Positions 17,093 to 25,836 of a stretch of 64,000 nucleotides of DNA are shown piece after piece (the stretch's first letter is position 1; each line of letters starts with the position of its first letter). This DNA comes from Burkholderia lata (GTDB taxonomy: Bacteria; Pseudomonadota; Gammaproteobacteria; Burkholderiales; Burkholderiaceae). Position numbers and translations under genes: made by a program. The stretch lies in the NCBI RefSeq assembly GCF_902499335.1, contig NZ_CABVQK010000012.1, forward strand, positions 224,770-288,769, given 5' to 3'. A model generated the notes under the pieces. That model was not told the origin of the DNA. It made no database searches and saw nothing but the letters and a program-made list of their open reading frames with translations.

Positions 17093-17203
17093 TCAGTGAC
17101 AACCGCCGCCCAGCGCCTGCACGCAGTCCCGGAACGACTGGCAACCCGAGAGAGCCAACGTCCACACTAGCAGCAGCGCCATTCCCATCCATTTTCTGAC
17201 CAT
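17093..17203 (-). CDS. 36-residue putative lipoprotein at the end of the type VI cassette
   Basis: The frame starts with ATG at 17203, eight bases after GGGAG, and ends with TGA. The translation begins MVRKWMGMALLLVWTLALSGC, a charged N-region, a hydrophobic core and a perfect lipobox LSGC with Cys21; only 15 residues follow, three of them Cys and Gly-rich. It is therefore predicted to be an anchored mini-lipoprotein in the envelope. It lies 66 bases downstream of the PAAR gene on the same strand. The role is unknown; an envelope-protecting or immunity-related role is only a guess. Confidence 0.65.
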   Translation of the reverse strand: MVRKWMGMALLLVWTLALSGCQSFRDCVQALGGGCH

Positions 17204-17269
17204 CACACGACTCCCTAGCTGAAAAGATCGACATGTGCTGTCGACATCGGCAACTCGCCGCCGACGACG

Positions 17270-17557
17270 CTACACATCCACATACGACGTCTGCTGCGAC
17301 GGCACTAGGTGTGGCGGAGGCGTACACAGGCAGACACAAAGATCATCGCTCAGCGCCGCCTGCCGGCCATCTGGGCCGGTGGTGGAGACGCGCGGACCTT
17401 CGCACTGGATATGTCCCATGGTCTTGCAGACGGGACACCAGACCGGATCGGTCTCGTACGCCTGCTCGCGGCCACCGAGCAGATCGTGCGCGTCGCCGCC
17501 CTGCACGATCCCGCCGACCGTCGTCAGGTCACCTTTCACAATATCGTAACGGCGCAT
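17270..17557 (-). CDS. PAAR domain protein (type VI spike tip)
   Basis: 95 residues. It opens with MRRYDIVKGDLTTVGGIVQGG, the start pattern of the PAAR-like proteins that sharpen the VgrG spike. A Cys/His set (CPVCKTMGHIQC, then CVCLC) suits metal binding in the tip. There is no effector extension, so it is a stand-alone tip protein. It follows the immunity gene after 13 bases with GGAG upstream, as the fourth gene of the cassette vgrG, lipase, immunity, PAAR. Confidence 0.8.
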   Translation of the reverse strand: MRRYDIVKGDLTTVGGIVQGGDAHDLLGGREQAYETDPVWCPVCKTMGHIQCEGPRVSTTGPDGRQAALSDDLCVCLCTPPPHLVPSQQTSYVDV

Positions 17558-17570
17558 CGTTCGGCTCCGG

Positions 17571-18608
17571 TCAGACCGCGCCCGGTCGCGCGCGCAGGCT
17601 GTTCACCAGCGTGTCCCACGTCTGCAGCGCCCCCGCCTCGTCGACCGGCGAGGTGGATCGGTCCGGCGGCAGATCGCTACGCGCGGGTGCGCCCAGCAGC
17701 AGTTCGACTGAGGTATGCGGCTGCGCCACCGTCGCGGGATTCCCCGGCGCGAGCAGGTAGAAGCGATACACCGTGACGTCGCCGTCCTTCAGCGCAAATA
17801 GCACTTCCTCGGCGTCCATGCCGGCCACCGTTCGCTTGCCTTGCCGCAGGATACGATAGCTGCCGGGCATGCGATCGAGTTTCGCACGCAACTCGGGTAG
17901 ACTGCTGGTGAGCGGCTGAGCTTGATCTTCTTCCACGGCGTCGCGCAACTTGATCACCAGCAGCGCCGGCCGGCCGGGCATGAGCGCGAGCGACTGGCTC
18001 ACTTCTTCAGTGTAGGTCGACGGACCGGTGACAATCCCGCCGTCGAAGCAGAAACCCGATTCCGTCGGCACGGTCCAGTTATCGCGTACCTTGATGCGGC
18101 GGTAGGTGTCGTTATAGATGCTTTCGGCCCGGCTCATCGCATCCGCCCCGATCCTGCCGGTCGTTTGGACGAGCGTACGGTTTGCAAACAGATAACCTTC
18201 CGTATCGAACGGTAAGGCTACTCCTTTCACCACTGCACCGTTGAAGAGGAAAACACGCGAGTGCTGCACTGGAGAAAACGCCATTTCCAGCCATGCGCGT
18301 CCCGTTTTCTCATCCAGGTTGACGGGATTCACCCGCTGTTTGGTGCGCAGTTCCTTCTCGCGCACCGCGACTTTGGCATCGTAGGTTTCTACCGACACGT
18401 CGTGCGTCGTGACGAGTTTTTGTCCGCGGTACAAGTAGCTTTCGTTCGAGATCTCGCTCGAAACGGGTCGATCGAACACGAGGCGACCGATGCACCACGG
18501 ACGTACTTTGGACAGCAGAGGATTGTTCATCGTTTGTTCCACGGAAAACGCAAGAGAGCAGGCACACAGACCCGCCAGGAAAAAGAATATGCGAACGAAG
18601 CGCACCAT
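17571..18608 (-). CDS. Type VI immunity protein, Tli4-like
   Basis: 345 residues. An N-terminal hydrophobic signal (VRFVRIFFFLAGLCACSLAF) sends it to the periplasm; LCAC at 14-17 could be a non-standard lipobox. The body has the repeated alpha/beta pattern and the conserved segments WCIGRLVFDRP, FCFDGGIVTG and PALLVIKLRD that I associate with the Tli4 family, which blocks Tle4-type phospholipases in the periplasm. The gene directly follows the lipase gene: the lipase stop and this ATG overlap as TGATG, with GGGAG seven bases upstream. This pairing supports an effector-immunity function. Confidence 0.82.
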   Translation of the reverse strand: MVRFVRIFFFLAGLCACSLAFSVEQTMNNPLLSKVRPWCIGRLVFDRPVSSEISNESYLYRGQKLVTTHDVSVETYDAKVAVREKELRTKQRVNPVNLDEKTGRAWLEMAFSPVQHSRVFLFNGAVVKGVALPFDTEGYLFANRTLVQTTGRIGADAMSRAESIYNDTYRRIKVRDNWTVPTESGFCFDGGIVTGPSTYTEEVSQSLALMPGRPALLVIKLRDAVEEDQAQPLTSSLPELRAKLDRMPGSYRILRQGKRTVAGMDAEEVLFALKDGDVTVYRFYLLAPGNPATVAQPHTSVELLLGAPARSDLPPDRSTSPVDEAGALQTWDTLVNSLRARPGAV

Positions 18609-20554
18609 CACGCATCTCCCGGCACATCGATGTCCTTCACGATCTGCACCACACTGTAGAGAAGCGCCCAGCGTGTCCAGGGATGCGCGTAACTCTTCAT
18701 GTGCTCATACCCGGCCTGCACGAACGCCATCTGCACGCCGTTGGCCGGATCACCCGGCACATCCGGCTTCAGGCCACGCGCCTGCGCGTCCGCCGACCAT
18801 GCCGGCACGGTACCGTCACCACGAATGATGCCGGTCTTGCTCGCCACGCGATCCCAGTCGGTCGTAGCGCTCACGTCGGGGATCTTGTTGGTCTTCTGCA
18901 TCGTGAACGTGACGCTCAGGTTTCGCTCTTTCAGCCGCACGCGGAGTTGGCCCTTGCCCGAATCGTCCAGCAGCTCGGCGGCGCGGAGCTCGGATTCCTG
19001 CACATCGGCCGGTACGTCGCCGGTCCAGATGGCGTTGCCCCACGCCAGCAAGTTCTTCGTCAGCTCTCCTTGCTCGACGGTGGGCTTGTCCTTATCGGTG
19101 GCCTCGGTCGTCGTGCCGGACGCGGGAGATCGCGTATCCAATCCTCCGTTGCCATACGCTACATACGTGTTGCCATGGTACTTATTCTTCAACTGGCTTT
19201 GCCGTGTGACCACTAGCGTTATCGCGGCGATGTAATTGTCGACCAGCGCGCTGTCGCCGGTCGCGTCTCTGCCGAGTCGCTTCCTCACCACTTTGCCCGG
19301 ATCGAGCTGAGCTGCCTTCGGCAGCAATCCGTACCAATCGCCATTGAGATACAGTTCGCGGAGCGCGTCGCCGTTCTTCGGAAACTGCATGAGCACCGTT
19401 CCGTCAGGTCGAGCGAAAATCCACCATGCCGTGCCGTTGTTATAGTCCGGCATCGGTGTCAGCTCCATCGGCCCCGGTGCGTTTGCCATCACTGCGATGA
19501 ATTCGTCCGCATCGCGTCCGAGCAGGCTGCCGTTGATAAATCCGTTCATGCCGCCTTCGGGGCCGCCACCTGTCTTGTAACGCTTGGCTGCCAGCGGCGC
19601 CCCGGTGGCAGGCTGTGCGCCGTGAAATACCCCGTGGATCGAGTCTTCCGCGCCGTGGTTCAACACGGCAAAGCGAGCCACCAGACCACCCATCGAATGC
19701 GTCACGATGATGGCCTTGCCCGTGTCGTTCTCCTTGCAGATCTCGGTAATGCCCATGAGCCGTGTCTTCCCCTTGGTCTGCGGATCGGGACAATCGATAC
19801 CATTGACCACATCGCGCCCCGAATCGTCGTTCGACTGCAGCCAGTTGTAGCCGATTGCGTAGACACGGTAGCGGAACTTGACGAACCGCCTGAACTCCGG
19901 GGACTCCGCGGTGATCGCCTCGCCTTTTCCGTACGCCCCGTATTGCGTCGGCGCAGTGTCCAGCACCGGATGCAGCGTCCACGTCTTGCCCTTTGGATCG
20001 GGCTCGCACCAGGCACCTTTCAACTCGCCGCACAGCATGGGGTTGTTCAATTGTTGCTCAAGCCACAGCAGCACGGGCTGGTAACTGGTTCGGTAGACCG
20101 AACCCCAGCCGCGCCGCTGCGCCTCCTTTTCGGTGATCGTCTTGCCATCGCCCACGTTGATCGGTCCGAGCGGCGTCACCGACACCTTGAGAGGATCGAA
20201 ACGGATCTCGCGCGATGATGCGCTTTGAAACCACCCGAAGAGAACCGACAAGAATCCGCCGAGCATCGCACCGACCGTGTCCATGTTCGGCGCAAAGAAG
20301 GCCTCGTCGCCGGTGTCCTTGGTGACGATGGGCGAGCCCATGACGCCGGGGATGAAGATCACCGGGATGATGGGGCGCAGATCGTGCAACGTCTCCTTGG
20401 CGCGCGTATCGTCGGCCGGCGTTAGGGTGGCATGGGCATACGAGTCGCCCCCTTCATCGGTATGCGATGAAAGACGGACAACTTCGTGTTCGGCCTCGTC
20501 GTCGCCGGAACCTTGACCCGGGGTACCGGGACTGTCAGGCTGATTTTCGCTCAT
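18608..20554 (-). CDS. Type VI lipase effector (alpha/beta hydrolase, Tle-type)
   Basis: 648 residues. After a polar N-terminal segment, the strand PIIPVIFIPGVMGSPI forms the oxyanion region and THSMGGLVARF at 285-295 carries the nucleophile Ser287; the usual GxSxG has Thr in first position. A C-terminal His in GYEHMKSY is the likely triad His. No signal peptide is present, as expected for a type VI substrate. It should hydrolyse phospholipids in the target cell membrane. It lies between vgrG and a Tli4-like immunity gene whose start overlaps its stop. Whether it is Tle4 or another lipase class needs a profile comparison. Confidence 0.85.
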   Translation of the reverse strand: MSENQPDSPGTPGQGSGDDEAEHEVVRLSSHTDEGGDSYAHATLTPADDTRAKETLHDLRPIIPVIFIPGVMGSPIVTKDTGDEAFFAPNMDTVGAMLGGFLSVLFGWFQSASSREIRFDPLKVSVTPLGPINVGDGKTITEKEAQRRGWGSVYRTSYQPVLLWLEQQLNNPMLCGELKGAWCEPDPKGKTWTLHPVLDTAPTQYGAYGKGEAITAESPEFRRFVKFRYRVYAIGYNWLQSNDDSGRDVVNGIDCPDPQTKGKTRLMGITEICKENDTGKAIIVTHSMGGLVARFAVLNHGAEDSIHGVFHGAQPATGAPLAAKRYKTGGGPEGGMNGFINGSLLGRDADEFIAVMANAPGPMELTPMPDYNNGTAWWIFARPDGTVLMQFPKNGDALRELYLNGDWYGLLPKAAQLDPGKVVRKRLGRDATGDSALVDNYIAAITLVVTRQSQLKNKYHGNTYVAYGNGGLDTRSPASGTTTEATDKDKPTVEQGELTKNLLAWGNAIWTGDVPADVQESELRAAELLDDSGKGQLRVRLKERNLSVTFTMQKTNKIPDVSATTDWDRVASKTGIIRGDGTVPAWSADAQARGLKPDVPGDPANGVQMAFVQAGYEHMKSYAHPWTRWALLYSVVQIVKDIDVPGDA

Positions 20555-20586
20555 GGATGTTCGCAGGTAGAGGTTGTGTGTGCCGC

Positions 20587-23277
20587 CTAGGCTTTACTGG
20601 CGCCCGGTCGCAGCGCACGGATCATCACGGTTTCGATATCGTTGTTCTTCTGCTCGGTCGTATGGCCCAGTTCGTCGGTGACGCCGCTCAGGCGCGTGCC
20701 ATCGCCGCGAACGATCTCGTACGGATGGTTCTTGAGTGGATCGCCCGTGATGCGGTCGCGCAAGATGTACTTGTCATTGAACGCCGGCTTCGGAAGGCTA
20801 TTCATGTGCTCGGCCACCGAACTGGGTCCCTGCCGGCTGAACGACGCCGACTTGACGGTACGCGCACCGCGGGTGCCGTCCTCGATGCCTTCGGCGGTAA
20901 TCCGGATATACGAGCCACCGCACTTGAGCATCAGTTCGGTCTTTGCGTCGATCACGATGCTGCCGTTGTTGCTCTTGAGCGTGAGGCCGAGTTCGGAAAG
21001 CAGGCGCAACTGGTCGCTGAGTGCCTGGATATCGACCGCGCCTTTTCCTGCGATCAGCTTCATGCCGGCGCGCTGGACGAAGATGCTGATTTTCTCCGCA
21101 ACGCCCGCCACCAGCGATTTACCGACCGCCCAGTACGTGTCCTTGCCGCTCACCAAATTCAGGTGTTCGTCGGCCACCAGCTGCGCCGACGCGCGTGTGG
21201 TCAAGCCCATGCTTTCCTGACTCGATCCGAGCATGACGGGCTTGGCAAAGGCGTTTGCATTGCCGGTCCCGCCGCCGGCTGTGCTGCCGCCATTGGACAC
21301 GCCCGCCTTGTTGTGCTGGGTCGCCTTCGCGAACGCGGCGAGGGCTTCACGTCCCGGCTTCAGGTCCTCGCCCCTGGCCGTCGCGCTGGCAGAGGACAGC
21401 GACTCGACCAGCAGATCGGCGCGTGCCAGGATCTCGCGTGGCTGGCTGGTATCAAGTGGCTGGCCATCGACGCTGGTGGAGTGGGTACTGAAGTACAGCC
21501 CCTCGCCTGCGTGAATCGCGCCGGCGTTATCGGTACGCAGCGTAAAACCGCTACCCACATAGGCGCCCCGGGTATTGCCGTTCTGGACGATCTGGTAACC
21601 GAGATGCAGGCCGCTCATGCCGTGGCTGCTCATCACGCGCATCCGCGGCTGGCCGGTCGAGTCGTCCATGACCTGTTGGTTGTAGCCACCGCCGCCGCCA
21701 TACTCCCGTGACTGATAGCCAGACATCAGGCCGTTCGAATGCCACTGCGGCTTTGCCGTGCCGTTGTACACGCGGTGAAGCGCAATCGGGCGGTCGATGT
21801 CGTTGCCGATATGGCCGATCAGCAGTTCCTCACCCGCGCGCGGCATGTGGACACTGCCATAGCCCTCGCCGGTGTCGGACTGCGCGATGCGCACCCAGCA
21901 CGACGCGCGGTCGTCACCTTCGTTGAGCCGATCCCAGATGAACAGCACCTTCACCCGGTTCAGTTCGTCGGTATAGCATTCCTGGCCTTTGGGGCCTGCC
22001 ACGATCGCTGATTCCAGCTTCGCTTCGGGCTTGCGATGTTCGAACGGGCTGCGGTAGGGAACTGTCGTGCGCTGCGCCTCGATGGCGATCCGGTAAAACC
22101 CCGTCGATCCGTCAGCGTGGCTCACGCCGAACGTCTGGTCGGGGTCGTCGGCACGAGCCTGCGCCAGCGCATGACTCAGGCTGTGGGGAAAATTCGTTTC
22201 ATGCCCGGAGAGCGGTAGGTTGTTCTCGATGGTCCACTCCACCTCGATGCTCGCGAATTCGTTCTGGTTCGCGGCGTCATGATCGTGCTCCGGATGTCCG
22301 GTCAGCGTGAAGCGCCGACCCGCATCGATGGCACGTAGACCGCCGATGCCATGAAAGCGTTTGGCCTGCGACTCCCACTCCTCCATGCGGATCTTCGACA
22401 AATGGTCGCCCCGATCCTGTTCCGGATACGTATAGCCACCGGTGTATTCATAGACTTCTGCTTGCGCGGGTAACGCACCCTGGTTGGCCATCGTCGGCAC
22501 CGACGTCGCTTTCGGATTGAAGGGCGTCGAAGGATTTTTGTAGTCGAAGGTGCGCGTCGACAACAACACGGATTGCAGCGTCCGGGTCCCTGCCCATTGG
22601 GTCAGGGCATCGGCCTCGCTGTGTATGCCCGCACGATAGAACTCAACGGTGGCCGGCGACAACGGTTCGAGCGTGTCGAGGCGATCGGTGATCACCAGCG
22701 TATGCGATTTGCCATCGGTGGCCTGCTGCCAGACACCGTATAGACCTTCCGACTCCAAGAGCCGGTGCACGAAGTTCCAGTCGGCCTCGTCTTGCCGGCA
22801 ATAGGAACGTGCCGGCAACGGCTTCGAGAGCGCAAAGCGGTACATGCCCTTCGCCTGCGGATGTTCATTGAATACGTCTGCAATGATTTCGTCCGCGGTC
22901 TTGTCCTGCCAGTGCCGCTGGTCGCGACGGAACCTCAGGAAGTGCATCCACGAGGAAAAACCGAGCTGATAGCTAGTAAGGCCACCGTCCGTTCCAAGCC
23001 GACGGGCCGTGTGCACATAGCCGTGATGTGAGCAATAGGAACCATCGGCCTACTGAATCCAGAGGGTCACGGCCTGGGAAATCAGCGTTTTGAGCTGAAC
23101 ATCGCTGGACGTGGAGACGCAGTCGAGCAGGAAGAGATAATCGCGGCCGATCCGTGAACGTCCGGTCACGCGGTGGGGCAGCAGGACATTCTGACCTGCC
23201 GGCGTGTCCAGTTTTAGAAGACGGTCCTGCTGCGATAATCCGCCGGTAATTGCCCCGATTATGTCACGCGTGCCCAT
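20587..23277 (-). pseudogene. vgrG: vgrG interrupted by an in-frame TAG stop
   Basis: The full frame starts at ATG 23277 (AGAGGCGGT upstream) and encodes the VgrG N-terminus ITGGLSQQDRLLKLDTPAGQ up to VTLWIQ, 75 codons. TAG at 23050-23052 then interrupts it. The frame resumes without a shift as ADGSYCSHHGYVHTARRL and runs 821 codons to TAG 20587, covering gp27/gp5-like base, needle, DUF2345-type repeats and a C-terminal transthyretin-like segment (AFNDKYILRDRITGDPLKNH). Homologues I know read WIQQ here, so CAG to TAG is likely. A GTG at 23016 could start only a truncated protein. Without suppression the spike is probably non-functional, or the base is a sequencing error. Confidence 0.85.
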
Positions 23278-23948
23278 ACCGCCTCTCAGTGGTTTGTTTT
23301 TTACTTCCCGCGCGATTTTACGGTGAAAAACCCAGACGATTATTAGGAATTGAAAAAAATTCGGCGTGGTTAAGCGCGAAACGGATATTTGGGGGCAGAC
23401 CGAGGCATAAACATCCGCGCAAACAAGCTCTGCTTGTGTGACGGATCTCGCACAATATCCAGTGCGTGGCGTATCTGAGTGTGCGGCGTCCTCATTGCAT
23501 GGATGATTTTGCTGATCCGAACCACTGCCTCGAAAGTCTCCTGTACCAGACCACCTCCCCGATCTCGACGCAAGCGCTCGCCGACGCGCTGGCGTTCCGG
23601 GAGGGGCGCGAGTCGGCATGAGGTTGTTGCGGCAATAGCGCTGAGGTGAATTCGTATGCAGTGGTTCTGACACGTCGACCGTGGTAGCTGCCGCGCCACG
23701 TGCACAAAGTGCAGCGAAATCAGAGCAGCTAGGACAAAGTGCAGAGAGTAGCTTCCGTCTGTTCGGTGTCTGTTTTTCAGATGCTTTTGATTTCAGCGGT
23801 TGGAGTGCAAAGAGATGCGTCCCACTGCTCGCAAGGATTTGCTCCCTGTCCCAGCGAGATCGGGCCTTTTTGTTTTTGTTGGTCCGTGATGACAGGCCGG
23901 ACCCAGGCGCCGCACTCGACGCGGCGGGGTGGGTCGACCGATGGCCGG
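23278..23948. other. Promoter region of vgrG and gene-poor edge of the cassette
   Basis: The first 120 bases are AT-rich and should hold the vgrG promoter. The rest has no confident gene. The best frame is 23499-23621 on the + strand (MDDFADPNHCLESLLYQTTS and 20 more residues) with coding-like codons but no ribosome site; it may be the tail of a decayed gene. A minus-strand frame to 24102 is only the upstream continuation of the vgrG frame. No integrase, IS end or tRNA repeat was seen. Confidence 0.45.
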
Positions 23949-24260
23949 TCAAGTCAGCAGTTCGTGCGCGAGCCTGAACGTCGGCACCGCCAACGCGGCG
24001 AACGCCACCGTAATGACCGCGAGAATCGCCGTTCTTTTCCGCAGCAGCACGGCGATGACTATCGACAGCACGGAGAATGCGCACGTCAGCAGGATGATCC
24101 ACCAGAGCGCCGCGTAGCCGGCGCCACCTTCGAAGTTCGATACGTTCCGCGTGATCAGGGTCGCGACATAACCGGCGACGGTCACACTCGCGGGCAGACT
24201 CAGCACCGAATACAGGATGAGGACGACGATCTGTCGCGGTGTCGAATCGGGAGACGTCAT
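23949..24260 (-). CDS. Small hypothetical membrane protein
   Basis: 103 residues with three hydrophobic segments: about 9-35 (IVVLILYSVLSLPASVTVAG), 45-72 (YAALWWIILLTCAFSVLSIV) and 77-103 (RTAILAVITVAFAALAVP). It is predicted to lie in the inner membrane. No family is recognised. ATG 24260 has only a weak ribosome site. It precedes no gene on its strand except the type VI cassette 700 bases away, and lies downstream of gudD with about 115 bases between; it may be a separate transcript. Confidence 0.68.
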   Translation of the reverse strand: MTSPDSTPRQIVVLILYSVLSLPASVTVAGYVATLITRNVSNFEGGAGYAALWWIILLTCAFSVLSIVIAVLLRKRTAILAVITVAFAALAVPTFRLAHELLT

Positions 24261-24376
24261 GGCGAGCGCTTTTCTGTCGGATGGGTGGGCTGCCGAACCG
24301 TTCGCCGTGCAGGCCGATTCAGGCAGCCGGCAGGATGCGGACGTTTGCCGAGTTTGGCAACCACCCGCCGCCACCC

Positions 24377-25774
24377 TCACCCCCGCCCGAAACTCGGCCG
24401 CTTCGGATCGTACGTCCACCCCGGCACCAGATAGCGCATCGCGACCGCATCGTCGCGCGCGGTGCCGCCCACCGCGTTGTACAGCGCGTGCGCGGCCTCG
24501 ACCTGCGCCATGTCGAGCTCGATCCCGAGCCCCGGCCGCTCCGGCACGGCCACTTGGCCGCCGACGATCTCGAGCGGCTCGCGCGTGAGCCGCGCATCGC
24601 CTTCCTGCCAGATCCAGTGAGTATCGATCGCGGTGATCGTGCCGGGCGCGGCCGCTGCCGCATGCGTGAACATCGCGAGCGACACGTCGAAATGGTTGTT
24701 CGAGTGCGAGCCCCACGTGAGCCCCCAGTCGCGGCACAGCTGCGCGAGCCGCACCGACCCCTGCATCGTCCAGAAATGCGGATCGGCGAGCGGGATGTCG
24801 ACCGCCTGCAGCCGTACCGCATGATCCATCTGCCGCCAGTCGGTCGCGATCATGTTGGTCGCGGTCGGGATTCCCGTGGCACGGCGGAATTCGGCCATCA
24901 CCTCGCGGCCCGAATAACCGCCTTCCGGCCCGCACGGATCCTCCGCATACGCGAGCAGGTGGCCTTGCCCGCGGCACAGCGCGACGGCCTCGTCGAGCGA
25001 CCACGCGCCGTTCGGGTCGAGCGTCGCGCGCGCGTCCGGGAAGCGCGCCTTGATCGCGGCGATCGCTTCCATCTCGTCGGCGCCGGCCATCACGCCGCCC
25101 TTCAGCTTGAAATCGGCGAAGCCGTAGCGATCGACCGCGGCTTCGGCCTGTCGCGCGATCGCGGCCGGTGTGAGCGCTTCCTCGTTGCGCAGCCGGAACC
25201 ACGGGGTGCGTGCCTGCGCTTCGTCGCGATATGGCAGGTCGGTGCGGCCGCGATCGCCGATATAGAACAGGTATGCGAGCATCGGCACCGCGTCACGCTG
25301 CTGGCCTTCGCCGAGCAGCGCCGCGACCGGCACGTCGAGGTGCTGGCCGAGCAGGTCGAGCAGCGCCGCCTCGATCGCGGTGATCACGTTGTCGAGCCGC
25401 AGGTTGATCTCGTGCGGCTGGCGCAGCACGGCCGCCTCGCCGGCCGACGTCACCTCGTGCCGGATCGTGCGGCCCGCACCCGGGCCCGCGCCGGACAGCG
25501 CCGCGCGCACCGCGTTGAGCGTCGCCTGGTAGCGTCCGATCGACTGGCCGACCACGAGATCCGTCATGCGCTCGAGCGCGTGGCGGATGCCTTCGCCGCC
25601 CGGCACTTCGCCGACGCCCGTGTGTCCGCTGCTGTCGTCGAGGATCACGAGGTTGCGCGTGAAGTACGGTGCGTGCGCGCCGCACAGGTTGAGCAGCATG
25701 CTGTCGCGGCCGGCGACGGGAATCACCTGCATGCGCGTGACGCGCGGGGTGCCGGCACGGCGGGATTCGGACAT
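24377..25774 (-). CDS. gudD: Glucarate dehydratase
   Basis: 465 residues of the enolase superfamily. VIPVAGRDSMLLNLCGAH near the start, FKLKGGVMAG with the catalytic Lys pair, DPNGAWSLDEA with a metal-binding Asp, and GLTWGSHSNNHFDVSLAM with the catalytic His are diagnostic for D-glucarate dehydratase. It removes water from D-glucarate to give 5-keto-4-deoxyglucarate, in the cytosol with Mg2+. ATG 25774 is preceded by AGGAG at 7 bases. It follows the MFS permease gene after 60 bases and forms an operon with it. Confidence 0.95.
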   Translation of the reverse strand: MSESRRAGTPRVTRMQVIPVAGRDSMLLNLCGAHAPYFTRNLVILDDSSGHTGVGEVPGGEGIRHALERMTDLVVGQSIGRYQATLNAVRAALSGAGPGAGRTIRHEVTSAGEAAVLRQPHEINLRLDNVITAIEAALLDLLGQHLDVPVAALLGEGQQRDAVPMLAYLFYIGDRGRTDLPYRDEAQARTPWFRLRNEEALTPAAIARQAEAAVDRYGFADFKLKGGVMAGADEMEAIAAIKARFPDARATLDPNGAWSLDEAVALCRGQGHLLAYAEDPCGPEGGYSGREVMAEFRRATGIPTATNMIATDWRQMDHAVRLQAVDIPLADPHFWTMQGSVRLAQLCRDWGLTWGSHSNNHFDVSLAMFTHAAAAAPGTITAIDTHWIWQEGDARLTREPLEIVGGQVAVPERPGLGIELDMAQVEAAHALYNAVGGTARDDAVAMRYLVPGWTYDPKRPSFGRG

Positions 25775-25836
25775 CGGTTCGCTCCTGGTTCCGGTGGTGC
25801 GCGGGCCGCCGGCTGCGCCGGCGCGGCCCGTGCCGT

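Noticed and set aside
23014..23016. GTG 23016 as the true start of a complete VgrG
   Set aside because: The protein would lack the first 87 residues, which are present in frame upstream and match VgrG; no ribosome site precedes this GTG.
23050..24102. A 350-residue minus-strand open frame ending at 23050
   Set aside because: Only its last 75 codons (from ATG 23277) are real, as the N-terminus of VgrG; the rest is low-complexity, unconserved-looking sequence without a ribosome site.
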